A DNA stretch of 64,000 nt from Streptomyces naganishii JCM 4654. GTDB taxonomy: Bacteria > Actinomycetota > Actinomycetes > Streptomycetales > Streptomycetaceae. The stretch covers positions 82,696-146,695 of the forward strand of contig NZ_BMVF01000018.1 in NCBI RefSeq assembly GCF_014650575.1, given 5' to 3'. This document shows, piece after piece, positions 9,999 through 18,553 of the stretch (position 1 is its first letter; the number at the start of each line of letters is the position of its first letter). A program made the position numbers and the translations under genes. A model generated the notes under the pieces. It searched no databases. It saw only the letters and a list, made by a program, of their open reading frames with translations, and was not told where the DNA came from.

Positions 9999-10859
9999 TC
10001 ACACCTTCTCGGTGGCCGTCTCCTCGGCCGAGGCCGGGGCCTCGCCGAAGCGGGCCAGGGCCAGGGCGCCGGCGACCGCGACCACGAACCCCAGCACGGC
10101 GAGCCAGGCCAGGCCCTCGCGGGTGCGGTCGCCCAGCCAGATCACGCCGATCGCGGCCGGGCCGATCGTCTCGCCGATCACCATGCCCGCGGTGGCCGTC
10201 GTCACCGAGCCGCGCTGGAGCGCCGAGGTCAGCAGCACGAAGGCAGCGCCCCCGCCCAGGAGCAGGGCGTACGTCGCCGGGTTGGTCAGCAGGTGCACCG
10301 GGTCCAGCGAGTCGATCAGCCGCACCGACACCTCCACCACGCCGAAGCCGAGCCCCGCACCCAGGCCGAGGACCAGGGCCCGCCCGCGCTCGGGGAGCCG
10401 GCCGCCCACCGCGCCCATGGCGAGCACGCCGAGGCCCGCCCCGAGCATCGCCCACTTCAGCGCCGTAGAGCCCGGCTCGCTGCCCTCGGTGCCCGAGGCC
10501 AGGCCCAGCATCGCCAGGCCCGCGCAGACCACGCCCACCGCGCCCCACTCCATCGCGCTCAGCCGCACCCCGAGCAGCCGGGCCGAGGCCACCGCCGTCA
10601 CCGCGAGGCTGGAGGCGAGGGCCGCGCCGACCGCGTAGATCGGCACCGATCTGAGGGCGACGATCTGGAGCAGGAAGCCGAGACCGTCCAGGCCCAGACC
10701 CGCCACGTACCGCCACTGCCGCACCGCCCGCAGCAGCAGCGCCGCGTCCCCGCCCCCGCCGCCCGAGGCGGCCGCGGACCGGGCGGCGATCGCCTGGAGA
10801 ACCGTCGCCGTACCGAAACACACCGCCGCGCCGAGCGCGCACACCATTCCCAAGAGCAC
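9999..10859 (-). CDS. DMT/EamA-like integral membrane protein
   Basis: 286 residues from GTG 10859 (an ATG four codons inside is an alternative). About nine to ten hydrophobic segments in two pseudo-repeats, starting GMVCALGAAVCFGTATVLQAI and with the typical GETIGPAAIGVIWLGDRTREG before the last helices; short charged tail. Layout fits drug/metabolite transporter superfamily exporters. Substrate unknown. Convergent with the MocR-type gene. Confidence 0.75.
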   Translation of the reverse strand: MLLGMVCALGAAVCFGTATVLQAIAARSAAASGGGGGDAALLLRAVRQWRYVAGLGLDGLGFLLQIVALRSVPIYAVGAALASSLAVTAVASARLLGVRLSAMEWGAVGVVCAGLAMLGLASGTEGSEPGSTALKWAMLGAGLGVLAMGAVGGRLPERGRALVLGLGAGLGFGVVEVSVRLIDSLDPVHLLTNPATYALLLGGGAAFVLLTSALQRGSVTTATAGMVIGETIGPAAIGVIWLGDRTREGLAWLAVLGFVVAVAGALALARFGEAPASAEETATEKV

Positions 10860-10929
10860 GCTGTGACTCTAGGGGAGTGCCGGACCCCTGCCCGCCCCGG
10901 GCGGCCCTCCCACTGCTCCCGGCCGGCCC

Positions 10930-12135
10930 CTACGCCCCCAGCACCGCCCGCAACTGGTCCAGCCCCCAGTCCAGGTCCTGCTCACCGATCACCAGGGGCG
11001 GGGCGATGCGGAGCGTCGAGCCGTGGGTGTCCTTCACCAGGACGCCCCGGTCCAGCAGCCGCTCGGAGATCTCCCGGCCCGTGCCGTGGGCCGGATCGAC
11101 GTCCACCCCCGCCCACAGTCCGCGCCCGCGCACCGCCGTGACCCGGCCCGTACCCGCCAACTCGCCGAGGCGCCGGTGCAGATGCTCGCCCAGCTCCGCC
11201 GCCCGCGCCTGGTGCTCGCCCGACTCCAGCATCGCGATCACCTCCAGCGCCACCGCGCACGCCAGCGGATTCCCGCCGAACGTCGACCCGTGCTCGCCGG
11301 GCCGGAACACCCCGAGCACCTCCCGCGAGGACACCACCGCCGACACCGGCACGATCCCGCCGCCCAGCGCCTTGCCCAGCACGTACACGTCCGGCACGAC
11401 ACCCTCGTGCTCGCACGCGAAGGTGCGGCCCGTGCGACCGAGCCCGGACTGCACCTCGTCCGCCACGAACAGCACGTTCCGCTCCCGGGTCAGCTCCCGC
11501 ACGGCCGCCAGGTAACCGGCCGGCGGCACCAGCACGCCCGCCTCGCCCTGGATCGGCTCCAGCAGCACGGCCACCGTGTTCTCCGTCACCGCCGACCGCA
11601 TCGCGGTCATGTCGCCGTACGGCACGATCTGGAAGCCGGGCGTGTACGGGCCGAAGTCGGCGCGTGCCTCGGGGTCGGTGGAGAAGCTGATCACCGTCGT
11701 CGTACGGCCGTGGAAGTTGTTGCCCGCGACCACGATCTTGGCCATCTCGGCGGGCACGCCCTTGACCTTGTAGCCCCACTTGCGGGCCGTCTTCACGGCG
11801 GTCTCCACCGCCTCGGCGCCCGTGTTCATAGGCAGCACCGTCTCCATGCCGCACAGCGCGGCCAGCCGCTCGCAGAACGCGCCGAACCGGTCGTGGTGGA
11901 AGGCGCGCGAGGTCAGCGTCACCCGCTCCAGCTGGGCCCTGGCGGCGTCCACCAGGCGCCGGTTGCCGTGCCCGAAGTTCAGCGCCGAGTAGCCGGCCAG
12001 GAAGTCGAGGTAGCGGCGGCCCTCCACGTCCGTCATCCACGCGCCGTCCGCGGTGGCGATCACCACGGGCAGCGGGTGGTAGGTGTGCGCGCTGTGGGCG
12101 TCGGCGGCGGCGATCAGGTCTTCCGTAGCGGACAC
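10930..12135 (-). CDS. rocD: Ornithine aminotransferase
   Basis: 401 residues from GTG 12135 with GGAG about 8 nt upstream. Class III aminotransferase: substrate loop and Tyr-rich start (AHTYHPLPVV), PNTGAEAVE-type motif (LPMNTGAEAVETAVKTARKWGY), NNFHGRTTTVISFSTD, EPIQGEAGV, DEVQSGLGRTG, and PLP lysine in VLGKALGGGIVP, ending GSTLRIAPPLVI. It interconverts ornithine and glutamate-5-semialdehyde in arginine and proline catabolism. Transcribed away from the glyA riboswitch region. Confidence 0.93.
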   Translation of the reverse strand: MSATEDLIAAADAHSAHTYHPLPVVIATADGAWMTDVEGRRYLDFLAGYSALNFGHGNRRLVDAARAQLERVTLTSRAFHHDRFGAFCERLAALCGMETVLPMNTGAEAVETAVKTARKWGYKVKGVPAEMAKIVVAGNNFHGRTTTVISFSTDPEARADFGPYTPGFQIVPYGDMTAMRSAVTENTVAVLLEPIQGEAGVLVPPAGYLAAVRELTRERNVLFVADEVQSGLGRTGRTFACEHEGVVPDVYVLGKALGGGIVPVSAVVSSREVLGVFRPGEHGSTFGGNPLACAVALEVIAMLESGEHQARAAELGEHLHRRLGELAGTGRVTAVRGRGLWAGVDVDPAHGTGREISERLLDRGVLVKDTHGSTLRIAPPLVIGEQDLDWGLDQLRAVLGA

Positions 12136-12261
12136 GGCATCTCCGAGGTCGGCCGGTGCGGGGGCCGGTCCGGCGGACGGACCCCTGGGACGCCTCCTTC
12201 CTATCCCCGCTCGCATGCTGGACGCCGGAACCCGGCCGCGAAACCCGCCCGGTAGGCTGAT

Positions 12262-12380
12262 CGGCGGGCCGTGACTGGCGCGCTGGGCTCCGCCGACCGC
12301 GTTCGCGGACCGGAACCCGAAGATGGGACCGACCATCGGGGAGCGGCCCGAACGAAGAACGTGTGCCGTGCGCCTGGGCC
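12262..12380 (+). promoter_or_regulatory. ZTP (pfl) riboswitch in the leader of glyA
   Basis: All three conserved blocks of the pfl/ZTP aptamer are present in order. Block 1: P1 5' strand CGGGCCG (12265-12271) followed by TGACTGGCG. Block 2: hairpin GATGG (12322-12326) / CCATC (12333-12337), then GGGGAGCGGCCCG, whose last seven bases (12344-12350) pair perfectly with the P1 5' strand. Block 3: GTGCGCCTGGGCC (12368-12380), the conserved P3 loop that forms the pseudoknot. An extra hairpin CCGCG-TT-CGCGG (12297-12308) sits in the variable insert. ZTP riboswitches sense the folate-stress alarmone ZTP/ZMP and commonly control glyA and other one-carbon genes. Confidence 0.88.
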
Positions 12381-12417
12381 GTACCGTGAACGCCGAACGC
12401 CACGTCCGGAGGTCCCC

Positions 12418-13866
12418 ATGCCAGAGCAGCCCCTTTCCCCCGAGTCCACCGCCTTCCGCGCCGCCCTGGACGTGGTGCGCGCCGTGGAGCCGCGCGTCGC
12501 CGACGCCATCGGCCAGGAGGTCGCCGACCAGCGCGAGATGCTCAAGCTGATCGCATCCGAGAACTACGCCTCCCCGGCCACCCTGCTGGCGATGGGCAAC
12601 TGGTTCAGCGACAAGTACGCCGAGGGCACCGTCGGCCGCCGCTTCTACGCCGGCTGCCGCAACGTCGACACCGTCGAGTCGCTGGCCGCCGAGCACGCCC
12701 GCGAACTCTTCGGCGCCCGCCACGCCTACGTCCAGCCGCACTCCGGCATCGACGCCAACCTCGTCGCCTTCTGGGCCGTCCTCGCCGACCGCGTCGAGGC
12801 GCCGTTCCTGGAGAAGACCGGCGCCCGCCAGGTCAACGACCTGTCCGAGGCCGACTGGGCCGAGCTGCGCCAGGCCTTCGGCAACCAGCGCATGCTCGGC
12901 ATGTCCCTGGACGCCGGCGGCCACCTCACCCACGGCTTCCGCCCGAACATCTCCGGCAAGATGTTCGACCAGCGTTCCTACGGCACCGACCCGGCCACCG
13001 GCCTGCTCGACTACGACGCCCTGCGCGCCTCCGCCCGGGAGTTCAAGCCGCTGATCATCGTGGCCGGCTACTCGGCCTACCCCCGCCTCGTGAACTTCCG
13101 GATCATGCGCGAGATCGCCGACGAGGTCGGCGCCACGCTCATGGTCGACATGGCCCACTTCGCGGGCCTGGTCGCGGGCAAGGTCCTCACCGGCGACTTC
13201 GACCCGGTGCCGCACGCCCAGATCGTGACCACGACCACCCACAAGTCGCTGCGCGGCCCGCGCGGCGGCATGGTCCTGTGCGACGACTCCCTCAAGGACC
13301 AGGTCGACCGCGGCTGCCCGATGGTGCTCGGCGGCCCGCTGCCGCACGTGATGGCCGCCAAGGCGGTGGCCCTGGCCGAGGCCCGGCAGCCCTCCTTCCG
13401 GGACTACGCCCAGCGCATCGTGGACAACTCGCGCGCCCTGGCCGAGGGCCTGACGCGGCGCGGCGCCACCCTGGTCACCGGCGGCACGGACAACCACCTC
13501 AACCTGATCGACGTGGCGACGTCGTACGGCCTCACCGGCCGTCAGGCGGAAGCGGCGCTGCTGGAGTCGGGCATCGTCACCAACCGCAACGCCATCCCGG
13601 CCGACCCCAACGGCGCCTGGTACACCTCCGGCATCCGCGTCGGCACCCCCGCCCTGACCACCCGCGGCCTCGGCACCGCGGAGATGGACGAGGTCGCCGG
13701 CCTCATCGACCGCGTGCTGACCGCCGCCGAGCCGGGCACCACCGCCAAGGGCGCCCCGTCCAAGGCGCAGCACGTGCTCGACGCGAAGATCGCGGACGAG
13801 ATCTCCCACCGCGCCACCGACCTGGTCGCGGGCTTCCCGCTCTACCCGGAGATCGACCTCGGCTGA
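12418..13866 (+). CDS. glyA: Serine hydroxymethyltransferase
   Basis: 482 residues from ATG 12418, with GGAGG (12408-12412) 5 nt upstream. PLP enzyme converting serine and tetrahydrofolate to glycine and methylene-THF. Motifs: LIASENYASP (44-53), YAEGTVGRRFYAGC, VDMAHFAGLVAG (243-254), PLP Lys276 in TTTTHKSLRGPRGG. It is longer than the 420-residue E. coli type because of an insertion around 120-170 (LADRVEAPFLEKTGARQVN...), a known Streptomyces form. Preceded by a ZTP riboswitch, so expression should rise when 10-formyl-THF is short. Confidence 0.96.
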   Translation: MPEQPLSPESTAFRAALDVVRAVEPRVADAIGQEVADQREMLKLIASENYASPATLLAMGNWFSDKYAEGTVGRRFYAGCRNVDTVESLAAEHARELFGARHAYVQPHSGIDANLVAFWAVLADRVEAPFLEKTGARQVNDLSEADWAELRQAFGNQRMLGMSLDAGGHLTHGFRPNISGKMFDQRSYGTDPATGLLDYDALRASAREFKPLIIVAGYSAYPRLVNFRIMREIADEVGATLMVDMAHFAGLVAGKVLTGDFDPVPHAQIVTTTTHKSLRGPRGGMVLCDDSLKDQVDRGCPMVLGGPLPHVMAAKAVALAEARQPSFRDYAQRIVDNSRALAEGLTRRGATLVTGGTDNHLNLIDVATSYGLTGRQAEAALLESGIVTNRNAIPADPNGAWYTSGIRVGTPALTTRGLGTAEMDEVAGLIDRVLTAAEPGTTAKGAPSKAQHVLDAKIADEISHRATDLVAGFPLYPEIDLG

Positions 13867-13936
13867 CGGAGCCCCGACCGCCCCCACGCGCCCGCCCCCG
13901 GCCGCCCAACGGACGGCCCGGTCACGCACCGGGGCC

Positions 13937-13977
13937 CCTGAGACCCGTCGGAGGCTCACCGGCCGACGGGGCTCAGG
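13937..13977 (+). terminator. glyA terminator
   Basis: Fifteen-base arms CCTGAGACCCGTCGG and CCGACGGGGCTCAGG with one mismatch and an 11-nt loop, 70 nt after the glyA stop. Just downstream (about 14003-14055) are two to three direct copies of GGCCGGGCTCACGGA. The rest of 13867-14134 shows no gene. Confidence 0.75.
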
Positions 13978-14134
13978 CCGGCCGGGACCTCGCCTCGGAA
14001 CCCGGCCGGGCTCACGGACCGGCCGGGCTCACGGACGGGCCGGGCGCACGGATCGCGATCTCCCGGCGGCGGCCGGGGCCGAGGGGGCGGAGTGTTTCCG
14101 GGGCCGGCCGGTCGGGCTCAGGGCCGCGGTCGGC

Positions 14135-14818
14135 TCACAGGTCGATCAGTTCCTGGCGCGGGCCGCCGTGCGGCGGGCCGGTCTCACGGCGGCCCGTCGC
14201 GCGGCGTACCAGTACGGAGCCCGCGACCCCGGCGGCGAGCCCCGCGGCCGCCCACCACACCCGCTCCCGCGTCCCGTCGCCGCCGGCCGCCGCGGGCTCG
14301 CGCCCGAGCAGGCCGTCGTGGTCCGCGAGGTCGAAGAAGCGGCGCGACGCCCGGTGCCAGCGGATGTCGTCGTCCGGCAGGTCCGGCGCCGGGTCGGTGC
14401 GCACCCACGGCGTGCCGTCCTCGGCCACGAACAACTGGTCCTGGCGCAGCATCGCCACGTCCCCGCCGGGCGCCCGGCTCGTCTGCGGCCAGCCCCCGAC
14501 CCCGGTCAGCCCCCACAGCACGGTGATCCGCACCGGCGGATGGCGCCCCTCCGTCCAGGCCCGCGGAACCCGCTCCGTACCCGGGTACGTCGGATCCAGC
14601 ACGCTGCGCAGCCCGTCGAACTCGGGCTCCCCGGAATGCCAGGCCGCCGTCCGCCCGGTGGCGGTGTACGTGACCACCGCCACATCGGGCTCGGCATACG
14701 CCCCGGGGGCGGACATCGGGCGGAACCCCGAGGCGTCCGCCGCGGCCGCGCTCCCCGGCCGGCCCGCCAGGACCACCGCGGCCGCGGCCGCCACCACCGC
14801 TCCCACCGCCCGTCGCAT
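14135..14818 (-). CDS. Secreted membrane-anchored protein of unknown function
   Basis: 227 residues. Sec-type signal peptide (MRRAVGAVVAAAAAVVLAG, cleavage about residue 26), an extracytoplasmic body rich in Trp, Asp and Pro with PEFDGLRSVLDPTYPGTERVP and LFVAEDGTPWVRTDPAPDLP, and one C-terminal membrane helix (VWWAAAGLAAGVAGSVLV, about 190-207) followed by an Arg-rich tail. Topology is therefore outside with a short cytoplasmic end. I do not recognise a family or function. Confidence 0.7.
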   Translation of the reverse strand: MRRAVGAVVAAAAAVVLAGRPGSAAAADASGFRPMSAPGAYAEPDVAVVTYTATGRTAAWHSGEPEFDGLRSVLDPTYPGTERVPRAWTEGRHPPVRITVLWGLTGVGGWPQTSRAPGGDVAMLRQDQLFVAEDGTPWVRTDPAPDLPDDDIRWHRASRRFFDLADHDGLLGREPAAAGGDGTRERVWWAAAGLAAGVAGSVLVRRATGRRETGPPHGGPRQELIDL

Positions 14819-14940
14819 GAAGACCCCCCTCCCTCGAGGCCCTTATTACCACCCCCCGGCCACAACGGATCCGCCGCGGCGCGCAACGGTGCACGGCCGG
14901 TGCCGGGCCGTTTCCGGATCAGTGCCCCGTACCTGAGAGA

Positions 14941-15963
14941 ATGGTGAGCATGGCCAACGACCGACCTCGCGTGCTGTCCGGGATCCAGCCCACCGCGGGC
15001 TCCTTCCACCTCGGCAACTACCTCGGCGCCGTCCGCCAGTGGGTGTCCCTCCAGGAGACCCACGACGCGTTCTACATGGTCGTCGACCTGCACGCGATCA
15101 CGATCCCGCAGGACCCGGCCGTGCTGCGCGCCAACACCCGGCTCGCCGCCGCCCAGCTGCTGGCCGCCGGGCTCGACCCGGACCGCTGCACGCTCTTCGT
15201 GCAGAGCCACGTGCCCGAGCACGCCCAGCTCGCCTGGGTCATGAACTGCCTCACCGGCTTCGGCGAGGCCTCCCGGATGACCCAGTTCAAGGACAAGTCG
15301 GCCAAGCAGGGCGCCGACCGCGCCTCCGTCGGCCTGTTCACGTACCCGATCCTCCAGGTCGCCGACATCCTGCTGTACCAGGCCAACGAGGTGCCGGTCG
15401 GCGAGGACCAGCGCCAGCACATCGAGCTGACCCGCGACCTCGCCGAGCGCTTCAACGGCCGCTTCGGCGAGACCTTCACCGTCCCGAGCGCGTACATCCT
15501 CAAGGAGACGGCGAAGATCTACGACCTCCAGGACCCCACGGTCAAGATGAGCAAGTCGGCCTCCACGCCGAAGGGCCTCATCAACCTCCTCGACGACCCG
15601 AAGGCCACCGCCAAGAAGGTCAGGAGCGCGGTCACCGACACCGACACGGTCATCCGCTTCGACCCGGAGACCAAGCCCGGCGTCAGCAACCTGCTGTCCA
15701 TCTACTCGACCCTGACGGGCGCGGGTGTGGGCGAACTGGAGGAGAAGTACGCCGGCAAGGGCTACGGTGCGCTCAAGACCGACCTCGCCGAGGTCATGGT
15801 CGAGTTCGTGACGCCGTTCCGGGAGCGCACCCAGGGCTACCTGGACGACCCGGAGACGCTGGACTCGATCCTGGCCAAGGGCGCGGAGAAGGCGCGCGCG
15901 GTCGCCGCCGAGACGCTCGCCGAGGCGTACGCCAGGGTGGGCTTCCTGCCCGCCAAGCACTGA
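14941..15963 (+). CDS. trpS: Tryptophanyl-tRNA synthetase
   Basis: 340 residues from ATG 14941; ATG 14950 is an equally plausible start (GAGAGA precedes both). Class Ic synthetase: HIGH-equivalent SFHLGNY near residues 21-27, KMSKS at 202-206 (VKMSKSAST), Trp-site region FYMVVDLHA, and GEDQRQHIELTRD. It charges tRNA-Trp. Length and motifs are complete. Streptomyces often carry two TrpRS genes; this one matches the housekeeping-length form. Confidence 0.95.
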   Translation: MVSMANDRPRVLSGIQPTAGSFHLGNYLGAVRQWVSLQETHDAFYMVVDLHAITIPQDPAVLRANTRLAAAQLLAAGLDPDRCTLFVQSHVPEHAQLAWVMNCLTGFGEASRMTQFKDKSAKQGADRASVGLFTYPILQVADILLYQANEVPVGEDQRQHIELTRDLAERFNGRFGETFTVPSAYILKETAKIYDLQDPTVKMSKSASTPKGLINLLDDPKATAKKVRSAVTDTDTVIRFDPETKPGVSNLLSIYSTLTGAGVGELEEKYAGKGYGALKTDLAEVMVEFVTPFRERTQGYLDDPETLDSILAKGAEKARAVAAETLAEAYARVGFLPAKH

Positions 15964-16134
15964 GGCGCACCACCGCACGCCCGCGCCGGGGGCGAAGCGC
16001 TGCACATCACTGCGGCTGCGCCTGCCCACAGGACGGCCGTGGTCGTACAGTCGAAGCCGGACGGCGGTGACGAAACGGCCAAAGGGCCGAGAACGAAACA
16101 GACGACCCATCCGGCACGACGACAGGGAGACGAC

Positions 16135-16728
16135 GTGGGGACCGTAACGATCGGCGTGTCGATCGCGGTCCCGGAGCCGCACGGCAGCCTGCTCCAGGAG
16201 CGGCGCGCGGGCTTCGGCGACGCCGCGGCTCACAACATCCCCACGCACGTCACGCTGCTCCCGCCGACCGAGGTCGGCGACGGCGACCTGCCGGCCGTCG
16301 AGGCCCATCTGACCGCGGTGGCCGCGGCCGGACGCCCCTTCACCATGCGGCTGTCGGGCACGGACACCTTCCGCCCGCTGTCGCCGGTGGTGTACGTGCG
16401 GGTGGTCGAGGGCGCCGAGGCCTGCACCTGGCTCCAGAAGCAGGTCCGCGACGCCTCCGGCCCGGTGGCGCGGGAGCTCCAGTTCCCCTACCACCCGCAC
16501 GTCACGGTGGCGCACGGCATCGAGGACGCGGCGATGGACCGCGCCCTGGAGGAACTCGCCGACTACACCGCCGAGTGGCACTGCACGGGCTTCGCCCTGC
16601 ACGAACAGGGCGCGGACGGAGTCTGGCGCCGGCTGCGGGAGTTCACCTTCGGCGGCCGCACGGTGGTGCCCCCGCAGGCGGCCCCGGTCGACACCCCCGC
16701 CGACCACGGCACCCTCCCCACCCGATAG
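16135..16728 (+). CDS. 2H phosphoesterase / 2'-5' RNA ligase-family protein
   Basis: 197 residues from GTG 16135, chosen because GGGAGA (16125-16130) lies just upstream and homology-like sequence begins there (GTVTIGVSIAVPEP). Two H-x-T/S-type motifs typical of the 2H fold: IPTHVTLLPPTE and YHPHVTVAHG, about 80 residues apart. Such enzymes act on cyclic or 2'-5' phosphodiester bonds in RNA. C-terminal 20 residues are low-complexity Pro/Thr. Follows trpS in the same direction with a 170-bp gap. Confidence 0.85.
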   Translation: MGTVTIGVSIAVPEPHGSLLQERRAGFGDAAAHNIPTHVTLLPPTEVGDGDLPAVEAHLTAVAAAGRPFTMRLSGTDTFRPLSPVVYVRVVEGAEACTWLQKQVRDASGPVARELQFPYHPHVTVAHGIEDAAMDRALEELADYTAEWHCTGFALHEQGADGVWRRLREFTFGGRTVVPPQAAPVDTPADHGTLPTR

Positions 16729-16776
16729 ACCGCGCCCGGCAGGAGACGTCGGCGGCAGCCCCCGCGAACCGGGCTT

Positions 16777-17565
16777 CTACAGCGGCAGCCGTCGGAACAG
16801 TGCTCGTGGCAGGTGGCGTACGGCCGATGCCATCAGGCGCAGGGAGCCCGGTACCCACACGTCCTCCGAGCGGCGCCGCAGGCCCAGTTCGATCGCCGTG
16901 GCGACCTCGCCGGGTGTGCTCGTGAACGGTTCGGCCGGCCGCCCGGCCGTCGCCCGCGTCCGCACGAAGGCGGGCCGGACGACCATGACGTGGACGCCCG
17001 TTCCGTACAGCGCGTCGCCGAGGCCCTGCGCGAAGGTGTCCAGACCGGCCTTGCTGGAGCCGTAGATGAAGTCCGCCCTGCGGGCCCGCCCGGCGGCCAC
17101 GGAGGAGAGCACCACCAGCGAGCCGTGCCCCTGGTTCTGCAGCTCGCGCGCGGTCACCAGGCCCGCGGACACCGCCCCGGTGTAGTTGGTCTGCACGACG
17201 GCCACCGCGTTCAGCGGCTCGCGCTCGTCGTACGCCTGGTCGCCGAGCACGCCGAAGGCCAGCAGCACCATGTCGACGGCGCCCTCGGCGAACACCTTGC
17301 CGAGCGCGGCCTCGTGGGCCAGCGGGTCGACCGCGTCGAAGGCGACGGTGCGCACCTCGGCGCCCAGCGACCGCAGATGCGCGGCGGCCTCCTCCAGCGC
17401 GGGAGCGGGGCGGCCGGCCAGCCACACCGTGCGGGTGCGCCGCGCGATCAGCCGGCGCGCGGTGGCCAGCGCGATCTCCGACGTGCCACCGAGGACGAGC
17501 AGGGACCGGGGGAGACGGCCGGCGGGGGCGAGGCGGTCGAGGACATCCTTCACGGCAGACGACAC
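16777..17565 (-). CDS. Short-chain dehydrogenase/reductase (DprE2-like)
   Basis: 262 residues from GTG 17565; a second in-frame GTG at 17553 and an upstream ATG near 17611 are alternatives, none with a good ribosome site. Rossmann start LVLGGTSEIALATARRL has the TSEI variant seen in DprE2-type reductases; active-site YGSSK (YxxxK) and Ser in VVLSSVA are present. DprE2 reduces a decaprenyl-phospho-keto-sugar in mycobacteria; Streptomyces lack arabinogalactan, so the substrate here is open. Divergent from the YihY gene, starts about 70 bp apart. Confidence 0.8.
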   Translation of the reverse strand: MSSAVKDVLDRLAPAGRLPRSLLVLGGTSEIALATARRLIARRTRTVWLAGRPAPALEEAAAHLRSLGAEVRTVAFDAVDPLAHEAALGKVFAEGAVDMVLLAFGVLGDQAYDEREPLNAVAVVQTNYTGAVSAGLVTARELQNQGHGSLVVLSSVAAGRARRADFIYGSSKAGLDTFAQGLGDALYGTGVHVMVVRPAFVRTRATAGRPAEPFTSTPGEVATAIELGLRRRSEDVWVPGSLRLMASAVRHLPRALFRRLPL

Positions 17566-17638
17566 TATCGCTCGCTTATGGGCGTTTTGTCGCAGAAACG
17601 CGGTGTTCATGCGTCCCGGCAGCGGGCACAGTCGGATC

Positions 17639-18553
17639 ATGGACTGGCTGAAGAACCTTCCCGTCGTCGGCCCTTGGCTGGCGCGCCTGATGCTCACGCA
17701 CGCCTGGCGTTCGTACGAGCGTCTGGACCGGGTGAAGTGGACGCGGCTCGCCGCCGCCATGACGTTCGTCAGCTTCGTCGCCCTGTTCCCGCTGCTGACG
17801 GTCGGCGCGGCGATCGGCGCCGCCACGCTCGGCCCCGCACAGCAGCACACCCTCCAGAACAAGATCGAGCAGCAGTTCCCGGGGCTCGGCAGCCAACTGG
17901 ACATCAGCGCCCTGGTGCAGAACGCCGGCACGGTCGGCGTGATCGCGGGTGCCTTCCTGCTGTTCACCGGCATCGGCTGGGTCGGCCAGATGCGGGACTG
18001 CCTGCGGGCGGTGTGGGAACTGCCCGACGCCGACGGCAACCCGCTGCTGGACAAGCTCAAGGACGGCGGCATCCTGCTCGGTTTCGGCGGCGCGGTGGTC
18101 GTCACCCTCGCCGTCTCCACCCTCGCCTCGGCCGCCGTCGGCTGGACCTCCCGCCAGTTCGGCCTGGACGAACACGGCTGGGGCAGCCTGCTGTTGCGCG
18201 TCGTCGCCTTCGCCGTCGCCGTGCTCGCCGACTTCCTGGTCCTGCTGTACGTCCTGACCCTGCTGCCCGGCGTCGAGCCCCCGCGCCACCGGCTGCTGGT
18301 CGCCGCACTGCTCGGCGCGGTCGGCTTCGAACTGCTCAAGCTGCTGCTCAGCGGCTACATCCAGGGCGTCGCGGCCAAGAGCATGTACGGCGCCTTCGGC
18401 GTCCCCGTCGCCCTGCTGCTGTGGATCAACTTCACGTCCAAGCTGGTGCTGTACTGCGCCGCCTGGACGGCGACGGGGAGCAAGGAGAAGGAGGCGGGGC
18501 TCAGGAGCGGCTCCGGCGGCGCATCAGATCCGGCAGCGGCCAGCGGCGGTTGA
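17639..18553 (+). CDS. YihY/BrkB-family membrane protein
   Basis: 304 residues from ATG 17639 (ATG 17609 possible). Family pattern complete: N-terminal amphipathic stretch (DRVKWTRLAAAMTFVSFVALFPLLTVGAAIG), six hydrophobic segments, and the closing GAFGVPVALLLWINFTSKLVLYCAAW. Function of the family is unsettled; once misnamed RNase BN. The last 53 bp overlap the end of the convergent carboxypeptidase gene, so the Ser/Gly-rich C-terminal tail is encoded opposite that gene's C-terminus. Confidence 0.88.
   Translation: MDWLKNLPVVGPWLARLMLTHAWRSYERLDRVKWTRLAAAMTFVSFVALFPLLTVGAAIGAATLGPAQQHTLQNKIEQQFPGLGSQLDISALVQNAGTVGVIAGAFLLFTGIGWVGQMRDCLRAVWELPDADGNPLLDKLKDGGILLGFGGAVVVTLAVSTLASAAVGWTSRQFGLDEHGWGSLLLRVVAFAVAVLADFLVLLYVLTLLPGVEPPRHRLLVAALLGAVGFELLKLLLSGYIQGVAAKSMYGAFGVPVALLLWINFTSKLVLYCAAWTATGSKEKEAGLRSGSGGASDPAAASGG

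Noticed and set aside
10930..13959. A very long minus-strand frame joining ornithine aminotransferase to sequence opposite glyA
   Set aside because: Only the section below 12135 has protein-family motifs; the rest is the antisense of glyA and its riboswitch, with no ribosome site at its start.
14003..14060. Repeated GGCCGGGCTCACGGA units after glyA considered as a second riboswitch or sRNA
   Set aside because: They are short direct repeats with no conserved fold and no downstream gene on that strand.
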